A stretch of 64,000 nt of DNA, taken from NCBI RefSeq assembly GCF_000970325.1, contig NZ_CP009518.1:930001-994000 (forward strand), written 5' to 3'. The first letter of the stretch is position 1. Each line of letters opens with the position of its first letter. Source of the stretch: Methanococcoides methylutens MM1 (GTDB lineage: Archaea; Halobacteriota; Methanosarcinia; Methanosarcinales; Methanosarcinaceae). The translations under genes were made by a program, and so were the position numbers. Of the stretch, positions 54,605-63,581 are shown in pieces. The notes under the pieces are model-generated. The model had not been told where the DNA came from. It ran no database searches and saw only the letters and a list, made by a program, of their open reading frames with translations.

Positions 54605-55485
54605 CAGACCTTCCTCCCGTTAATCGTGTGGAAGAACGCATCGAATACCGGAGTATCGGTTGTGAATGTAAAGAAATCGGCGCCAACGTGATCGCAGATG
54701 TTCCTTATTCCATCGATGTGTGCCTGAAGCTCTTCCTGGTATTTGTCCTTGAAATTATTGCTCAGGTAGGTCTTCAGTTCATCATCCGTCTCAAGGTCAA
54801 AGAGCTTCACATGACCGTGCATGGAAAGATCGCTCTCGGACGGGTCCAGTACCTGTATGAGCATTAGGTCGTGATGTGATAATCGGTAGATTGCTGATTC
54901 AATAGAGCTGATGTCTTCCATGAAATCTGAAATAATGACAACTAGGGATCGTGAATGAATGACCTTCTCGTACTGCTCCACACATTTGTTCAGTTCGGTC
55001 TTACCTTCAAGCTCGACATCTGCCATCCTGTCGATATCCCTGAGAAGGTATCGCCTGCCCCTGTGTGTTTGTGAGATGGTTATATCCTCGGCGTATGTGG
55101 ATATCCCGAACTTGTCGTTATCTTTTGTGACAAGGTATGCAAAACCGGAGGCAAGCATTGCTCCATATTCGTATTTTGTGAACTCGCCGCTAGTATAGTC
55201 CATGCTATTACTGGCGTCTAGCAGTATGTGGGTAGTAACGGATTTATCCTCTTCGAACTCCCTTACATAGAGCTTCTCGGACCTTGCATATACGTTCCAG
55301 TCGATGGATTTGATATCGTCTCCCGGATGATATTCAACATATCCGAGGGTATCAAGACCGCGGCCGCTATGGGTTGAACGCCTGCTTCCGGCATAGGCAC
55401 TGGATACTCGCTTTCTTACCATGAAGGTAAAGCGGTCCAGCTGGCGGAAGAAATCCACATCGATCCTGTGTTTCCTGTCACTCAT
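54604..55485 (-). CDS. DUF58 domain protein (VWA-like)
   Basis: 293-aa soluble protein. The family signature YHPGDDIKSIDWNVYARSEK is complete, followed by REFEEDKSV and the VWA-like MIDAS DASNSMDYTS. DUF58 proteins sit between MoxR ATPases and VWA membrane proteins throughout bacteria and archaea, presumably as their client or adaptor. The order moxR-DUF58-BatA-VWA here is the canonical one. 74 bases separate it from the moxR stop. Confidence 0.92.
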   Translation of the reverse strand: MSDRKHRIDVDFFRQLDRFTFMVRKRVSSAYAGSRRSTHSGRGLDTLGYVEYHPGDDIKSIDWNVYARSEKLYVREFEEDKSVTTHILLDASNSMDYTSGEFTKYEYGAMLASGFAYLVTKDNDKFGISTYAEDITISQTHRGRRYLLRDIDRMADVELEGKTELNKCVEQYEKVIHSRSLVVIISDFMEDISSIESAIYRLSHHDLMLIQVLDPSESDLSMHGHVKLFDLETDDELKTYLSNNFKDKYQEELQAHIDGIRNICDHVGADFFTFTTDTPVFDAFFHTINGRKV

Positions 55486-55559
55486 GGTTTAATATCTGTT
55501 ATCGTTATTTTCGGCTTAAGCTGGCTGAATTTATCACATTGATTACACTTGTCAGGAGA

Positions 55560-56534
55560 TCACTTGACCTTTCCAAGGATTTCCTTGATGACCTGGTCCT
55601 GCGTGATACCACGCCTTTCTGACTCGAAGGTTAGCATGATCCTGTGTCTCAGGATCGGATATGCCATGGCCTCGATATCCTCATTGCTCACAAAGTTCCT
55701 GCTGTTGACCAGTGCTCGTGCCTTTGCTGCAAGTATAAGTCCGATTGATGCCCTTGGGGATGCACCATATTCGATGAAGTCGGTCCACTTACGTGTTGCC
55801 ATTACGATCCTGATGGCCCTGTCCTTAATGTCATCAGCAATTGGCATGTCCCTTGTAAGGCGCTGCAGCTGTAGTACCATTCTCTTGTCAAGTACTTTCC
55901 TGACCTGTGGTTCCTCATACTGTGTGTAGCGTCTTACGATCTCTTTCTCTTCTTCGAGAGATGGATAGTCCAGCAGGATCTTCAAAAGGAACCTGTCAAG
56001 CTGTGCTTCCGGAAGCGGGAAGGTACCTTCCATCTCGATAGGGTTCTGGGTTGCAAGTAAGAAGAACGGTTTGTCAAGCAGGAAAGTATCATTACCGACA
56101 GTGACCTGCTTTTCCTGCATGGCCTCGAGCAATGCGGATTGTGTCTTTGGTGACGCACGGTTGATCTCATCTGCAAGTACGATATTGGAGAATACCGGTC
56201 CCGGCTCGAACTTGAATTCCTTGCTACCGCCTCTCTCCTCGATAATGTGTGTACCTGTGATATCTGCAGGCATCAGGTCCGGAGTACACTGGATCCTGCT
56301 GAAATCGAGGTCCATTGTCCTGGCGATGGTGGATACAGTCAGCGTCTTTCCAAGTCCGGGATTACTTTCCATCAGTGCATGGCCGTTACACAGGATCGCA
56401 ATGACGATCTGCTCTACCGTGTCCTTCTGTCCGACTATGACCTTTGATATCTCATTGAAAAGTGCTGCAAAGGCATCTCCAGCACCCCTGTAGACCCGTT
56501 CAAGTTCACCGGATCCGGCGTCATTGGAATTCAT
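55560..56534 (-). CDS. MoxR-type AAA+ ATPase
   Basis: 324-aa chaperone-like ATPase. Walker A ESNPGLGKT (about 56-64), Walker B VLADEINRA with sensor ATQNPIEMEGTFPLPEAQLDRF and arginine-bearing DRFLLK, and the C-terminal lid GASPRASIGLILAAKA are all visible. MoxR ATPases help insert metals or cofactors, or assemble complexes, with their VWA partners. First of the four core genes in the operon, preceded by the membrane protein gene at 56618. Confidence 0.94.
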   Translation of the reverse strand: MNSNDAGSGELERVYRGAGDAFAALFNEISKVIVGQKDTVEQIVIAILCNGHALMESNPGLGKTLTVSTIARTMDLDFSRIQCTPDLMPADITGTHIIEERGGSKEFKFEPGPVFSNIVLADEINRASPKTQSALLEAMQEKQVTVGNDTFLLDKPFFLLATQNPIEMEGTFPLPEAQLDRFLLKILLDYPSLEEEKEIVRRYTQYEEPQVRKVLDKRMVLQLQRLTRDMPIADDIKDRAIRIVMATRKWTDFIEYGASPRASIGLILAAKARALVNSRNFVSNEDIEAMAYPILRHRIMLTFESERRGITQDQVIKEILGKVK

Positions 56535-56617
56535 TTAATGTTCTCCTTGTATTGCGATAGATCGAATTTGTTAATTTGATATTGATTTGATAGTTGTATG
56601 ATAGTGATTTGATGATC

Positions 56618-57511
56618 TCAGTTCTTAGTCATCTCCTCGAAGTATTCCTTTATGAGATTCTCATAACCTTCAGGGAGTTGCTCATAATAGGCAGGTGATG
56701 AGATCAGTCCTACCTCGTAGGCTGAAGAGCTTTCAAATTCAGGTGGCTGTTCCTCACCTTCTTCACCTGCGGTAAATCCGGTTCCTGCTCCTGGTGGGAG
56801 CGACAGGTCTACTTCCTCTCCTTCGACAACGATTATGGCTGGCTCACCCATGAGATCTTCTTCTCCACCGCTTCCGCCGTCGCTGTCAAGTGTAAATGAC
56901 TCATCAGGGGATGTAGCGTTCTCATTACCAGGCATTCCTGGTAGGTCTCCTATGATCTCTGCGAGATCCTCAGGGTCAACAACTCCTGACCGATAATCGG
57001 TAACGTTCACGAAAGCGAAGATCATCAGTGATGCAACAAGAAGTGCCATACTGGCTTTGAATCTCTTTTTCTCAAGAAGCTCTGATGTATTGACCTTCGA
57101 GGCAATGTCAAGGACGTTGCCCATGAGCTCATCAACGATAATGTTGTGGATGTTCTTGTTGTCGTTCGCTGTGCGGAGTCTCTCCTTCAGCGAAGGGAAT
57201 TTTTCCTCGATAAGCGGTACTATCTGTACCTTTTTGTCCCTGAAATGTATGGCAATGGTCAGAATAAGGGCAGTGAAGATCGCTATTCCTGCAAGTAAAA
57301 GGCTTCCTGCAGGGATGGCATCGCTGGGACCGTATGTGGAATCTGCATAGAGCTCGAAGGTCCTGAAATTGAAAAGTACCAGATCGATCTTTAGTATTTT
57401 CAGCAGGCTGAAAGATATCAATGCGATAATAGAAAAGTCCAGTATCTTGTAGATACGGTGATATTTATTGACCGCAGATTCCTGTTTTTTAATAAATCCA
57501 TCAATATCCAT
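56618..57511 (-). CDS. Membrane protein at the head of the MoxR operon
   Basis: About 297 aa. Helices lie at about 25-45, 70-95 and 155-175; the middle (100-150) is a charged helical stretch, and the C-terminal third is an acidic low-complexity tail rich in G, E, D and P, ending in an ordered SSPAYYEQLPEGYENLI piece. No enzymatic motif. Comparable proteins sit beside archaeal MoxR-DUF58 genes, so it is likely a partner of the complex. ATG 57511 follows AGGGATC; GTG 57517 is an alternative. 83 bases upstream of moxR. Confidence 0.75.
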   Translation of the reverse strand: MDIDGFIKKQESAVNKYHRIYKILDFSIIALISFSLLKILKIDLVLFNFRTFELYADSTYGPSDAIPAGSLLLAGIAIFTALILTIAIHFRDKKVQIVPLIEEKFPSLKERLRTANDNKNIHNIIVDELMGNVLDIASKVNTSELLEKKRFKASMALLVASLMIFAFVNVTDYRSGVVDPEDLAEIIGDLPGMPGNENATSPDESFTLDSDGGSGGEEDLMGEPAIIVVEGEEVDLSLPPGAGTGFTAGEEGEEQPPEFESSSAYEVGLISSPAYYEQLPEGYENLIKEYFEEMTKN

Positions 57512-57585
57512 GACCACAGATCCCTATCTTATAAATTACCAAGATTGCTAGAACACTATTCATCCCTTATTATAAAAATGTGTTT

Positions 57586-58440
57586 TTAGCTATCCAGCTG
57601 GTAGCCATTATACGAACCAAGGACCTTCAGCATGGATACTCTGGATTCAATATGATATAGAGCATCTTTTATAATTGCATCGGATGTGCTGCCTTCCAGG
57701 TCGATGTAGAAAAGATAGTCACCTAGCGACCTCTTGGACGGCCTGGATTCGATCCTTGTAAGATTAATGCCCCTTTTTGCAAATTCCCCGAGAAGCTCAT
57801 ACAGGGAACCGGCTTTGTCATTCCCAATGTATGCTATAACGGATGTCTTGTGGGTACAGGCATCTTCAGTGTTTGTCTCGCCGGTCTCATTATCGGTCTT
57901 TCGGATCGCGATAAAACGGGTGTGGTTCTGTTTCCGGTCCTGGATGTTCGGCATCAGTATATTAAGACCGTATGCTTTTGCTGATTCCTTCGATGCAATG
58001 GCTGCCATTTCCTCGAACTCGTTGGCAAGCTTGGCAGCATGCGACGTACTTCCTGTTGTGCGTATCTCCACATTCCTGAAATGGGTCCTTATGAACTGCC
58101 TGCACTGTGCAAGTGCCTGCGGATGTGAAAGAATGACCCGGATGTCATCCATCTTTCCTCTGGATAGCAGGCAGTGTTCGATAGGTACCACGACTTCCCC
58201 TATAATAGTAACATCACTATCGAGCAAAAGGTCAAGCGTTATACCCACTGAGCCTTCAATGGAGTTTTCGATGGGGACGATCCCTATCTCCGTTTTTCCT
58301 TCGATGACCGCGGAAAATGTGTCGCTGATATCATCATAGTACAAAAGGGATGAACTATCTGATATCCCCTGTTTTTCAATCCAGCCTTTTGCAGCTTTAT
58401 CCGAGTAGGATCCTGCCGGTCCGAGTACGCCAACGATCAT
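57586..58440 (-). CDS. pheA: Prephenate dehydratase
   Basis: 284-aa monofunctional enzyme of phenylalanine synthesis. The N-terminal GVLGPAGSYSDKAAKGW and IVPIENSIEGSVG, the catalytic TRFIAIRKT region (with T-R-F) and the C-terminal ACT domain GSLYELLGEFAKRGINLTRIESRPSK with the ESRP phenylalanine-binding motif are all present. Allosteric inhibition by phenylalanine is expected. Single gene; the upstream flank is short. Confidence 0.95.
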   Translation of the reverse strand: MIVGVLGPAGSYSDKAAKGWIEKQGISDSSSLLYYDDISDTFSAVIEGKTEIGIVPIENSIEGSVGITLDLLLDSDVTIIGEVVVPIEHCLLSRGKMDDIRVILSHPQALAQCRQFIRTHFRNVEIRTTGSTSHAAKLANEFEEMAAIASKESAKAYGLNILMPNIQDRKQNHTRFIAIRKTDNETGETNTEDACTHKTSVIAYIGNDKAGSLYELLGEFAKRGINLTRIESRPSKRSLGDYLFYIDLEGSTSDAIIKDALYHIESRVSMLKVLGSYNGYQLDS

Positions 58441-58488
58441 CGGTAAGAATGGGGTTGCTTTATAAAAATAGTTTGTGTTAGCGGGATC

Positions 58489-59952
58489 TCATTTCTTTAT
58501 GATCCTGAAGATGATACCAAGTCCTGCCAGGTTTATCATTACTATGAGAACAGATCCGAAAATACGTAGTGTGTCTTTTTTCTCAGGGCTCTCGCTGGGT
58601 TTTGAAATATCCGGTGACGGGCTGAACCTGATGATCTGATCTGTGTCGGAGAACACATTCCTTTCCATAATGGTTCCTGTCTCACCTGCTGTTTCAACTA
58701 CGATATTATAGTGCTCATTCCGGTTAAGTCCGTAGAAAATATATGAATCATCTCCGCTTGCTCTGGAGATCGTTTCGTTTGCTCTATATATTGTGACAGT
58801 ACCGGCTTCAGGCAATATCACCTTAAAATTAACGTAGTCTTTTGAAGCGAGCGACCTGCCGTTGCTAAAGCGCATCTCATCAGGAATGTCAAGCACGCTG
58901 AGTATGGTGGGTGCAATGTCCTGCTGGCTGAATTCTCCTTCGAGAATTTCACTCTTCAGGTTCTTTGACGTTACAACAAAGGGTATCCTGAAAACTTCCG
59001 GCTGGCTTGCATATTTGTACGATTTGCTTCCTCCTCTCCCGTCTGCGGACTGGAATGCCATGCCATGGTCCGATGTTATTATCAGTGCCAGATCATTCTT
59101 TTCTACTACTTCGTAAAGTTCACCGATCATTATGTCGAGGTCTTCGATGGTATCTGCATATCCTTCATTCCTGCGATAGAGTCCTGCCGTATCTACTGCA
59201 CCGACGTTGACGGTCAGGATAAAATTTTGTTCAGGGTAACTTTCGTGCATAAGATCAAGGACTTCGATTGCAGTATCCATAGCCCAGCGGTTGTATGCAT
59301 AATAGCGTTCAATGCTTCCTTCCTTGTATTGAGCTACATAGCTTGGTGCCAGTTCTGCATTTGTTTCCATCATTTCTGTCAGGGATGTTTGCAGGTTCTC
59401 GTATTCGCTCAGATATGGGAAATATGTTAGTACTTCCATCTGAGGATCATTGATGGATGTTGTGATATCATGCACTACTATGTCCTGTTCTGCAAGTAAT
59501 TCCGGAATGTCACCTTTCTGAAGTATTCCAATTGTAAGATAATTATTCCGGTTTGCTATATCGTATATGGTAGCATCTGGTTGAGAGATCATTGCAGGGG
59601 TTGCACCTGAATTTCCTGATGCAATTACCAAATGGCCTGTCTCACCTTCTGAAGAGGGTGTTAGCATATTTAATGCTCTGAGACCATTGTCAGATGCAAT
59701 GTTTATGTTGTTAACAAGTGGTTTTTCAGTAATTGTCCCGTCTATAGCATAAGGCGTCATTTCAGGATATACGTAGGATGAACCAAGTCCGTCAATTATG
59801 AGAATGACTGCACCATCTGGTGTATTTGTAGGATTTACATCTATGTGGGTGAGTGCGCTGGCCGGGGGCGCAGTAAGGAAAATAATGTTACAAATAAATA
59901 GAAATATCAGGGTTCTTACTAAAATATTGATTGATGTAGGTCCGTTTTTCAT
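58489..59952 (-). CDS. Secreted alkaline-phosphatase-superfamily protein
   Basis: 487-aa protein with a signal peptide (about 11-34) and a C-terminal membrane helix (about 462-483). The phosphatase or phosphopentomutase-like core shows metal sites in AVILIIDGLGSSYVYPE, SEGETGHLVIASGNSG, NVGAVDTAGLYRR, ALIITSDHGMAF and FSQQDIAPTILSVL, consistent with a type I phosphodiesterase, sulfatase or related hydrolase. A beta-sandwich domain (about 380-445) follows. Substrate unknown. Tail-anchored outside the cell. Upstream is the long AT-rich region before mtbA. Confidence 0.82.
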   Translation of the reverse strand: MKNGPTSINILVRTLIFLFICNIIFLTAPPASALTHIDVNPTNTPDGAVILIIDGLGSSYVYPEMTPYAIDGTITEKPLVNNINIASDNGLRALNMLTPSSEGETGHLVIASGNSGATPAMISQPDATIYDIANRNNYLTIGILQKGDIPELLAEQDIVVHDITTSINDPQMEVLTYFPYLSEYENLQTSLTEMMETNAELAPSYVAQYKEGSIERYYAYNRWAMDTAIEVLDLMHESYPEQNFILTVNVGAVDTAGLYRRNEGYADTIEDLDIMIGELYEVVEKNDLALIITSDHGMAFQSADGRGGSKSYKYASQPEVFRIPFVVTSKNLKSEILEGEFSQQDIAPTILSVLDIPDEMRFSNGRSLASKDYVNFKVILPEAGTVTIYRANETISRASGDDSYIFYGLNRNEHYNIVVETAGETGTIMERNVFSDTDQIIRFSPSPDISKPSESPEKKDTLRIFGSVLIVMINLAGLGIIFRIIKK

Positions 59953-60529
59953 CCTTTGGGAAATTATTGTTCTAAATAAAATAGGTAATGTTTTTTAATT
60001 TCTTTTTTTCTTTTTTTAATTAGTATAGGTTATTTCTCCTTTTTACAGCAAAAACAAATTGTTTTTGTAACACATAATATTTATAGTAATTTGTTATTAA
60101 TTATATACTTTTAATAGATGATTTAACTCTCAAATAATAACACGTTTATTGATGCTTATTTTTGTATTATTCTTCTCTTTTGTTATTAATATACTCATTA
60201 AAATGAAGATTTCTTTTTATATTATAATATCTACTAACTCTTTTGTTTATAATATATAAGTATATTTGTTCAATAAAACTTATTTTTTTTAACAATGACA
60301 ATAATTCTAAAAAAAACAGTATCAATATACCTTTTTTATTCTTGTCATTACATATTTAATTTTCTTTAATAAAACGCTTTGTTTATATATGTGTTTTTAG
60401 CAAAACAAATGTTTAAATATTATAATTCTAGACTTGATTTTGGGTAAAACAACCCATATTGTGAGCTTGAAAACTAATATGTGCTGTATCAGGCACGATC
60501 CGATCTTAAAATAAATGGAGTGAGAAAAA
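59953..60529. other. 577-base very AT-rich intergenic region upstream of mtbA
   Basis: T-rich on the plus strand, with poly-T tracts (TTCTTTTTTTCTTTTTTT) and no supportable gene. It holds the mtbA promoter near its right end and a leader with the hairpin TGGGT-aaaaca-ACCCA at 60441-60456. Long AT-rich leaders are typical of methyltransferase genes in Methanosarcinales. Confidence 0.6.
60382..60389 (+). promoter_or_regulatory. TATA box of mtbA
   Basis: TTTATATA, predicting a start near 60410 and a leader of about 120 bases before the ATG. Confidence 0.5.
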
Positions 60530-61549
60530 ATGACCGATCTAACACCAAAAGAAAGATTGATGAAAGCGTTAAATCAAGAGGAAGTTGACAAAACCCCTGT
60601 AGTGTCCGTAACCCAGACCGCAACTGTAGATCTTATGGAACAGACTGGTGCTGCATGGCCGGAAGCACACAGTGATCCTGAGAAAATGGCAGCACTTTCC
60701 ATCGCATCACATGAGATTGCTGGTCTGGAAGCTGTTAGGTATCCATATTGTCTTACCGTCCTTGCAGAAGCAATGGGCTGTGAGGTTAACATGGGAACAC
60801 AGGACAGGCAACCATCCGTAACAGATCACCCATATCCAAAAGGTGTTGACAACCTTGAGATGCCTGCAGATCTCCTTAACCAGGGAAGGATCCCGGCTGT
60901 ACTTGAAGCCTCAAAGATTATAAGGGAAAAGGTCGGAGACGACATCCCTCTGATAGCCGGAATGGAAGGCCCTGTAACTCTTGCATCCGATCTTGCAAGT
61001 GTCAAGAAGTTCATGAAATGGTCAATCAAGAAACCAGATGACTTTGAGACAATCCTCGACTTTGCAACAGAAGCATGTATCGAATACGCAAATGCACTGG
61101 CAGATGCAGGCGCAGATGTGATCTGTGTACCTGACCCTGTAGCATCCCCCGACCTAATGAACCCATCCACATTCGATACTATGCTTAAACCAAGACTAAT
61201 AAGGTTTGCAGAGGGTGTCAAATGTCCAATGGTACTCCACGTATGTGGTAATGTAACCCCTATCCTTGACATGATGGCAGACTGCAAGTTCGAGGGACTT
61301 AGCATTGAAGAGAAGGTCGAAGACCTTAAAGGTGCTATCTCAAAAGCAGGTGACCGAGCGGTTATCGTGGGTAATGTCTCCAGTCCTTTCACATTGCTTG
61401 CAGGCGATGTTGCAAAGGTCAAGGAAGACTCAAAGAAAGCTCTCGATAATGGCGTTGCTGTACTGGCTCCAGGCTGTGGTATTGCACCAAAGACACCTGT
61501 GGAGAACATTAAGGCAATGGTCGAGACAAGAGACGAATACTTTGCCTGA
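60530..61549 (+). CDS. mtbA: Methylcobamide:CoM methyltransferase (MtbA type)
   Basis: 339-aa zinc enzyme that transfers the methyl group from methylated corrinoid protein to coenzyme M, feeding methanogenesis. Uroporphyrinogen-decarboxylase-like barrel. Zinc ligands are visible as HVCGN (near residue 240) and LAPGCGIAP (near 316). The sequence opens TPKERLMKALNQEEVDK and has SVTQTATVDLMEQTGAAWPEAH. MtbA (methylamines) and MtaA (methanol) are close paralogs; I prefer MtbA because the RamA activase of methylamine systems follows, but MtaA or MtsA-like use cannot be excluded. GGAGTGA ribosome binding site. Confidence 0.88.
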   Translation: MTDLTPKERLMKALNQEEVDKTPVVSVTQTATVDLMEQTGAAWPEAHSDPEKMAALSIASHEIAGLEAVRYPYCLTVLAEAMGCEVNMGTQDRQPSVTDHPYPKGVDNLEMPADLLNQGRIPAVLEASKIIREKVGDDIPLIAGMEGPVTLASDLASVKKFMKWSIKKPDDFETILDFATEACIEYANALADAGADVICVPDPVASPDLMNPSTFDTMLKPRLIRFAEGVKCPMVLHVCGNVTPILDMMADCKFEGLSIEEKVEDLKGAISKAGDRAVIVGNVSSPFTLLAGDVAKVKEDSKKALDNGVAVLAPGCGIAPKTPVENIKAMVETRDEYFA

Positions 61550-61565
61550 GCAAATTGCATAAGCT

Positions 61566-61610
61566 AAGGGTCCTGTAGATCAGGACCTTAATTTATTTTA
61601 TTTTTATAGA
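61566..61610 (+). terminator. Terminator between mtbA and ramA
   Basis: GGTCCTG-tagat-CAGGACC, perfect 7-bp stem, followed by TTAATTTATTTTATTTTTATA. Suggests mtbA ends here, so ramA may have its own promoter or be reached by readthrough. Confidence 0.65.
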
Positions 61611-61664
61611 TTTTTATTTCAAACCACATTATCTGGTTTGGCCAGCGAGTAAGGAGTCAGGATC

Positions 61665-63275
61665 ATGCGAACAGGAATTGCAATAGACCTTGGAACAAGC
61701 GGTTTCAGGGCGCAAAAAGTGGATTTGGATAGTGGTGAGATCAAGAGGACCGTCATTACAATGAGGAATCCTCTTCCGGGTGCTAATGTAATGGACCATT
61801 TGGATTTTGCGATGACATATGGACAGGATAAGGCACATGGGCTTGTAATCAATGCGTTCAGGCACATTGTTGATGAACTTGAACCTGAGGGTGGCAAAGT
61901 TGAAAGGATAGCCATTTGCGGGAACCCGATACAACTGTCACTTTTCCAGGGAATTCCTATCGATGATCTTGCATATGCAGGTGAAAGAAAGAAGCAACTG
62001 ATGAATATTCAGGAGCAGGAGCGTGATGCTGCAATTGTTGACAGCACTGATATAAAAGGTCTTGAGGACTTTGCCTGCAAGGTTGTTATCCCGCCTGCTA
62101 TCAAACACGAGGTTGGTGCTGATGCTCTTGCACTGATCGTAAAATCTGGTATGCTGGACTCCGACGATATCGCCATCGCAACTGATTATGGGACCAATGC
62201 GGAAATGGCCCTTAAGGTTGGTAATGTGATCTATACAGGCTCAGCAGCTGCTGGTCCTGCACTTGAAGGTCAGGAAATTGGGGATGGCAGTATTGCACGT
62301 CCTTTTGTTATATCAGATATAGAGTTCAATGATGGTGACCTTCGAAACTTTGTCCTTGATGAGGAGATGAACACTGTGCCTGGATCTCTTGTGAACTACA
62401 AGAATGGCAATGTGGTCGAAGAAGGTTCCATTACCGCATCCGGAATCACAGGTACCGGTGTCATCGCTCTTATAGACGAAGCCATGAATAACGGAATCAT
62501 CCAGTTGCCCAGTGTTAACACAAGAGACAAGATGCTCTATCTGCAGGATGGTGTCAAATTCACGGAAAAAGATCTTGCAGAAGCCGGAAGGGCCATTGGT
62601 GCCATACGTGCAGGGCATGTTACTCTCTGTAATGCTGCAGATATATCAATGGAAGATGTCCAGATAGCGTACATGTCCGGTGCAGCAGGAACATACATGG
62701 ATGCATTGAAAGCACATCGTATCGGTATGATCCCCTACAACGTTGCAAATGTGTGCCAGATCGGAAATACTTCCCTGACAGTTGCAAAAGAGATCCTGCT
62801 ATCGGAAGACAGGTTATGGGAACTCCAGAACATAGCAAGGGAGATCGTTGGTACTCATGTGATGTTCGCAACAGATGAGGCATTTAAAGAAGCTTACATC
62901 CTTGAACTTTCTTACTGGAACGAAGGAATGCCTTTCAAGGCCCTGAAAAAGTTCCTGAAGAAAAAAGGCCTTCCGACACTTGATGTTGTAAAGTCTACTC
63001 CTGAGGTAGAAAAGCGTGTTGTAAAAGATATTCCTGACCTTGGTGATGAGGGTCTGCATGTTCTTGAACAGGTTGGCACCTATCTCAGGATGGAAGTAGA
63101 GGGATGTATCGATTGTCACAAGTGTATGGAAGTCTGTCCAAACGATGCCCTTGAAGAAGAGGATTGCAATGTCAGCATACGAACTGATCTTTGTGACGGA
63201 GCACATTGCCAGAAATGTATCCATGCATGTCCTGAGGATGTTCTTGACTGGAATAAGCTCAATGTGATAGGCTAA
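61665..63275 (+). CDS. ramA: Corrinoid-activating ATPase RamA
   Basis: 536-aa protein that reduces the inactive Co(II) form of methylamine corrinoid proteins (MtmC, MtbC, MttC) to Co(I) using ATP. An N-terminal actin-like (ASKHA) domain opens AIDLGTSGFRAQKVDL; DYGTNAEMAL and YTGSAAAGPALEGQE follow. The C-terminal ferredoxin segment holds two [4Fe-4S] sites: CIDCHKCMEVCPNDAL and the CDGAHCQKCIHACPEDVL variant. Full length for RamA. 115 bases after mtbA with a terminator between them. A ribosome binding site AAGGAGTCAGGATC stands before the ATG. Confidence 0.95.
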   Translation: MRTGIAIDLGTSGFRAQKVDLDSGEIKRTVITMRNPLPGANVMDHLDFAMTYGQDKAHGLVINAFRHIVDELEPEGGKVERIAICGNPIQLSLFQGIPIDDLAYAGERKKQLMNIQEQERDAAIVDSTDIKGLEDFACKVVIPPAIKHEVGADALALIVKSGMLDSDDIAIATDYGTNAEMALKVGNVIYTGSAAAGPALEGQEIGDGSIARPFVISDIEFNDGDLRNFVLDEEMNTVPGSLVNYKNGNVVEEGSITASGITGTGVIALIDEAMNNGIIQLPSVNTRDKMLYLQDGVKFTEKDLAEAGRAIGAIRAGHVTLCNAADISMEDVQIAYMSGAAGTYMDALKAHRIGMIPYNVANVCQIGNTSLTVAKEILLSEDRLWELQNIAREIVGTHVMFATDEAFKEAYILELSYWNEGMPFKALKKFLKKKGLPTLDVVKSTPEVEKRVVKDIPDLGDEGLHVLEQVGTYLRMEVEGCIDCHKCMEVCPNDALEEEDCNVSIRTDLCDGAHCQKCIHACPEDVLDWNKLNVIG

Positions 63276-63306
63276 ACCTAAGTAAAACTAATAGATTTGA
63301 TTATAA
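63276..63306. other. Short spacer after ramA
   Basis: No gene. Leads directly into the structured element beginning at 63307; the whole 63276-63581 gap holds that element, two direct repeats and a TATA box and nothing coding that I can support. Confidence 0.5.
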
Positions 63307-63397
63307 GCTCACATCTATAAGGTACTCTGTACTGGATATTGATCTAAAAGTAAAGGATTGGATCGAAGGAAGCTACTATAGATCATTAGATGTGAGC
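63307..63397. ncRNA. Candidate junction-forming RNA or inverted-repeat element
   Basis: Outer stem GCTCACATCTA (63307-63317) / TAGATGTGAGC (63387-63397), 11 bp perfect. Inside it are GTAC-tct-GTAC (63322-63332) and GATCTA (63341-63346) / TAGATC (63379-63384), so a three-way junction can form. Could be a 3' structure of ramA mRNA, an independent RNA, or a small mobile-type inverted repeat. An AT-rich ATTTAATTTATTCGTTAATTT tract follows on the plus strand. Confidence 0.45.
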
Positions 63398-63420
63398 AAT
63401 TTAATTTATTCGTTAATTTA

Positions 63421-63453
63421 AGATAACCCTTTCGTTTAGATAACTCTTTCGTT
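63421..63453. repeat. Two direct 16-bp repeats upstream of the PAS gene promoter
   Basis: AGATAACCCTTTCGTT (63421-63436) and AGATAACTCTTTCGTT (63438-63453), one mismatch, 17-base period. An inverted AACGAA follows at 63475-63480 on the other side of the TATA box. Placement upstream of the TATA box suits an activator binding site. Confidence 0.6.
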
Positions 63454-63461
63454 CATTTGTC

Positions 63462-63471
63462 AAATATATAT
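63462..63471 (+). promoter_or_regulatory. TATA box of the PAS-domain gene
   Basis: AAATATATAT, predicting transcription from about 63492, some 90 bases before the first start codon. Confidence 0.5.
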
Positions 63472-63581
63472 GAAAACGAAGGTACATCAGATTGGAGTTA
63501 TTTTTAAAATTGCTATTCAGGATATATTGAAAAATCCAAAGCAATAAATACGTTAGTCTTCACATTAACAACTAAAAGTCC

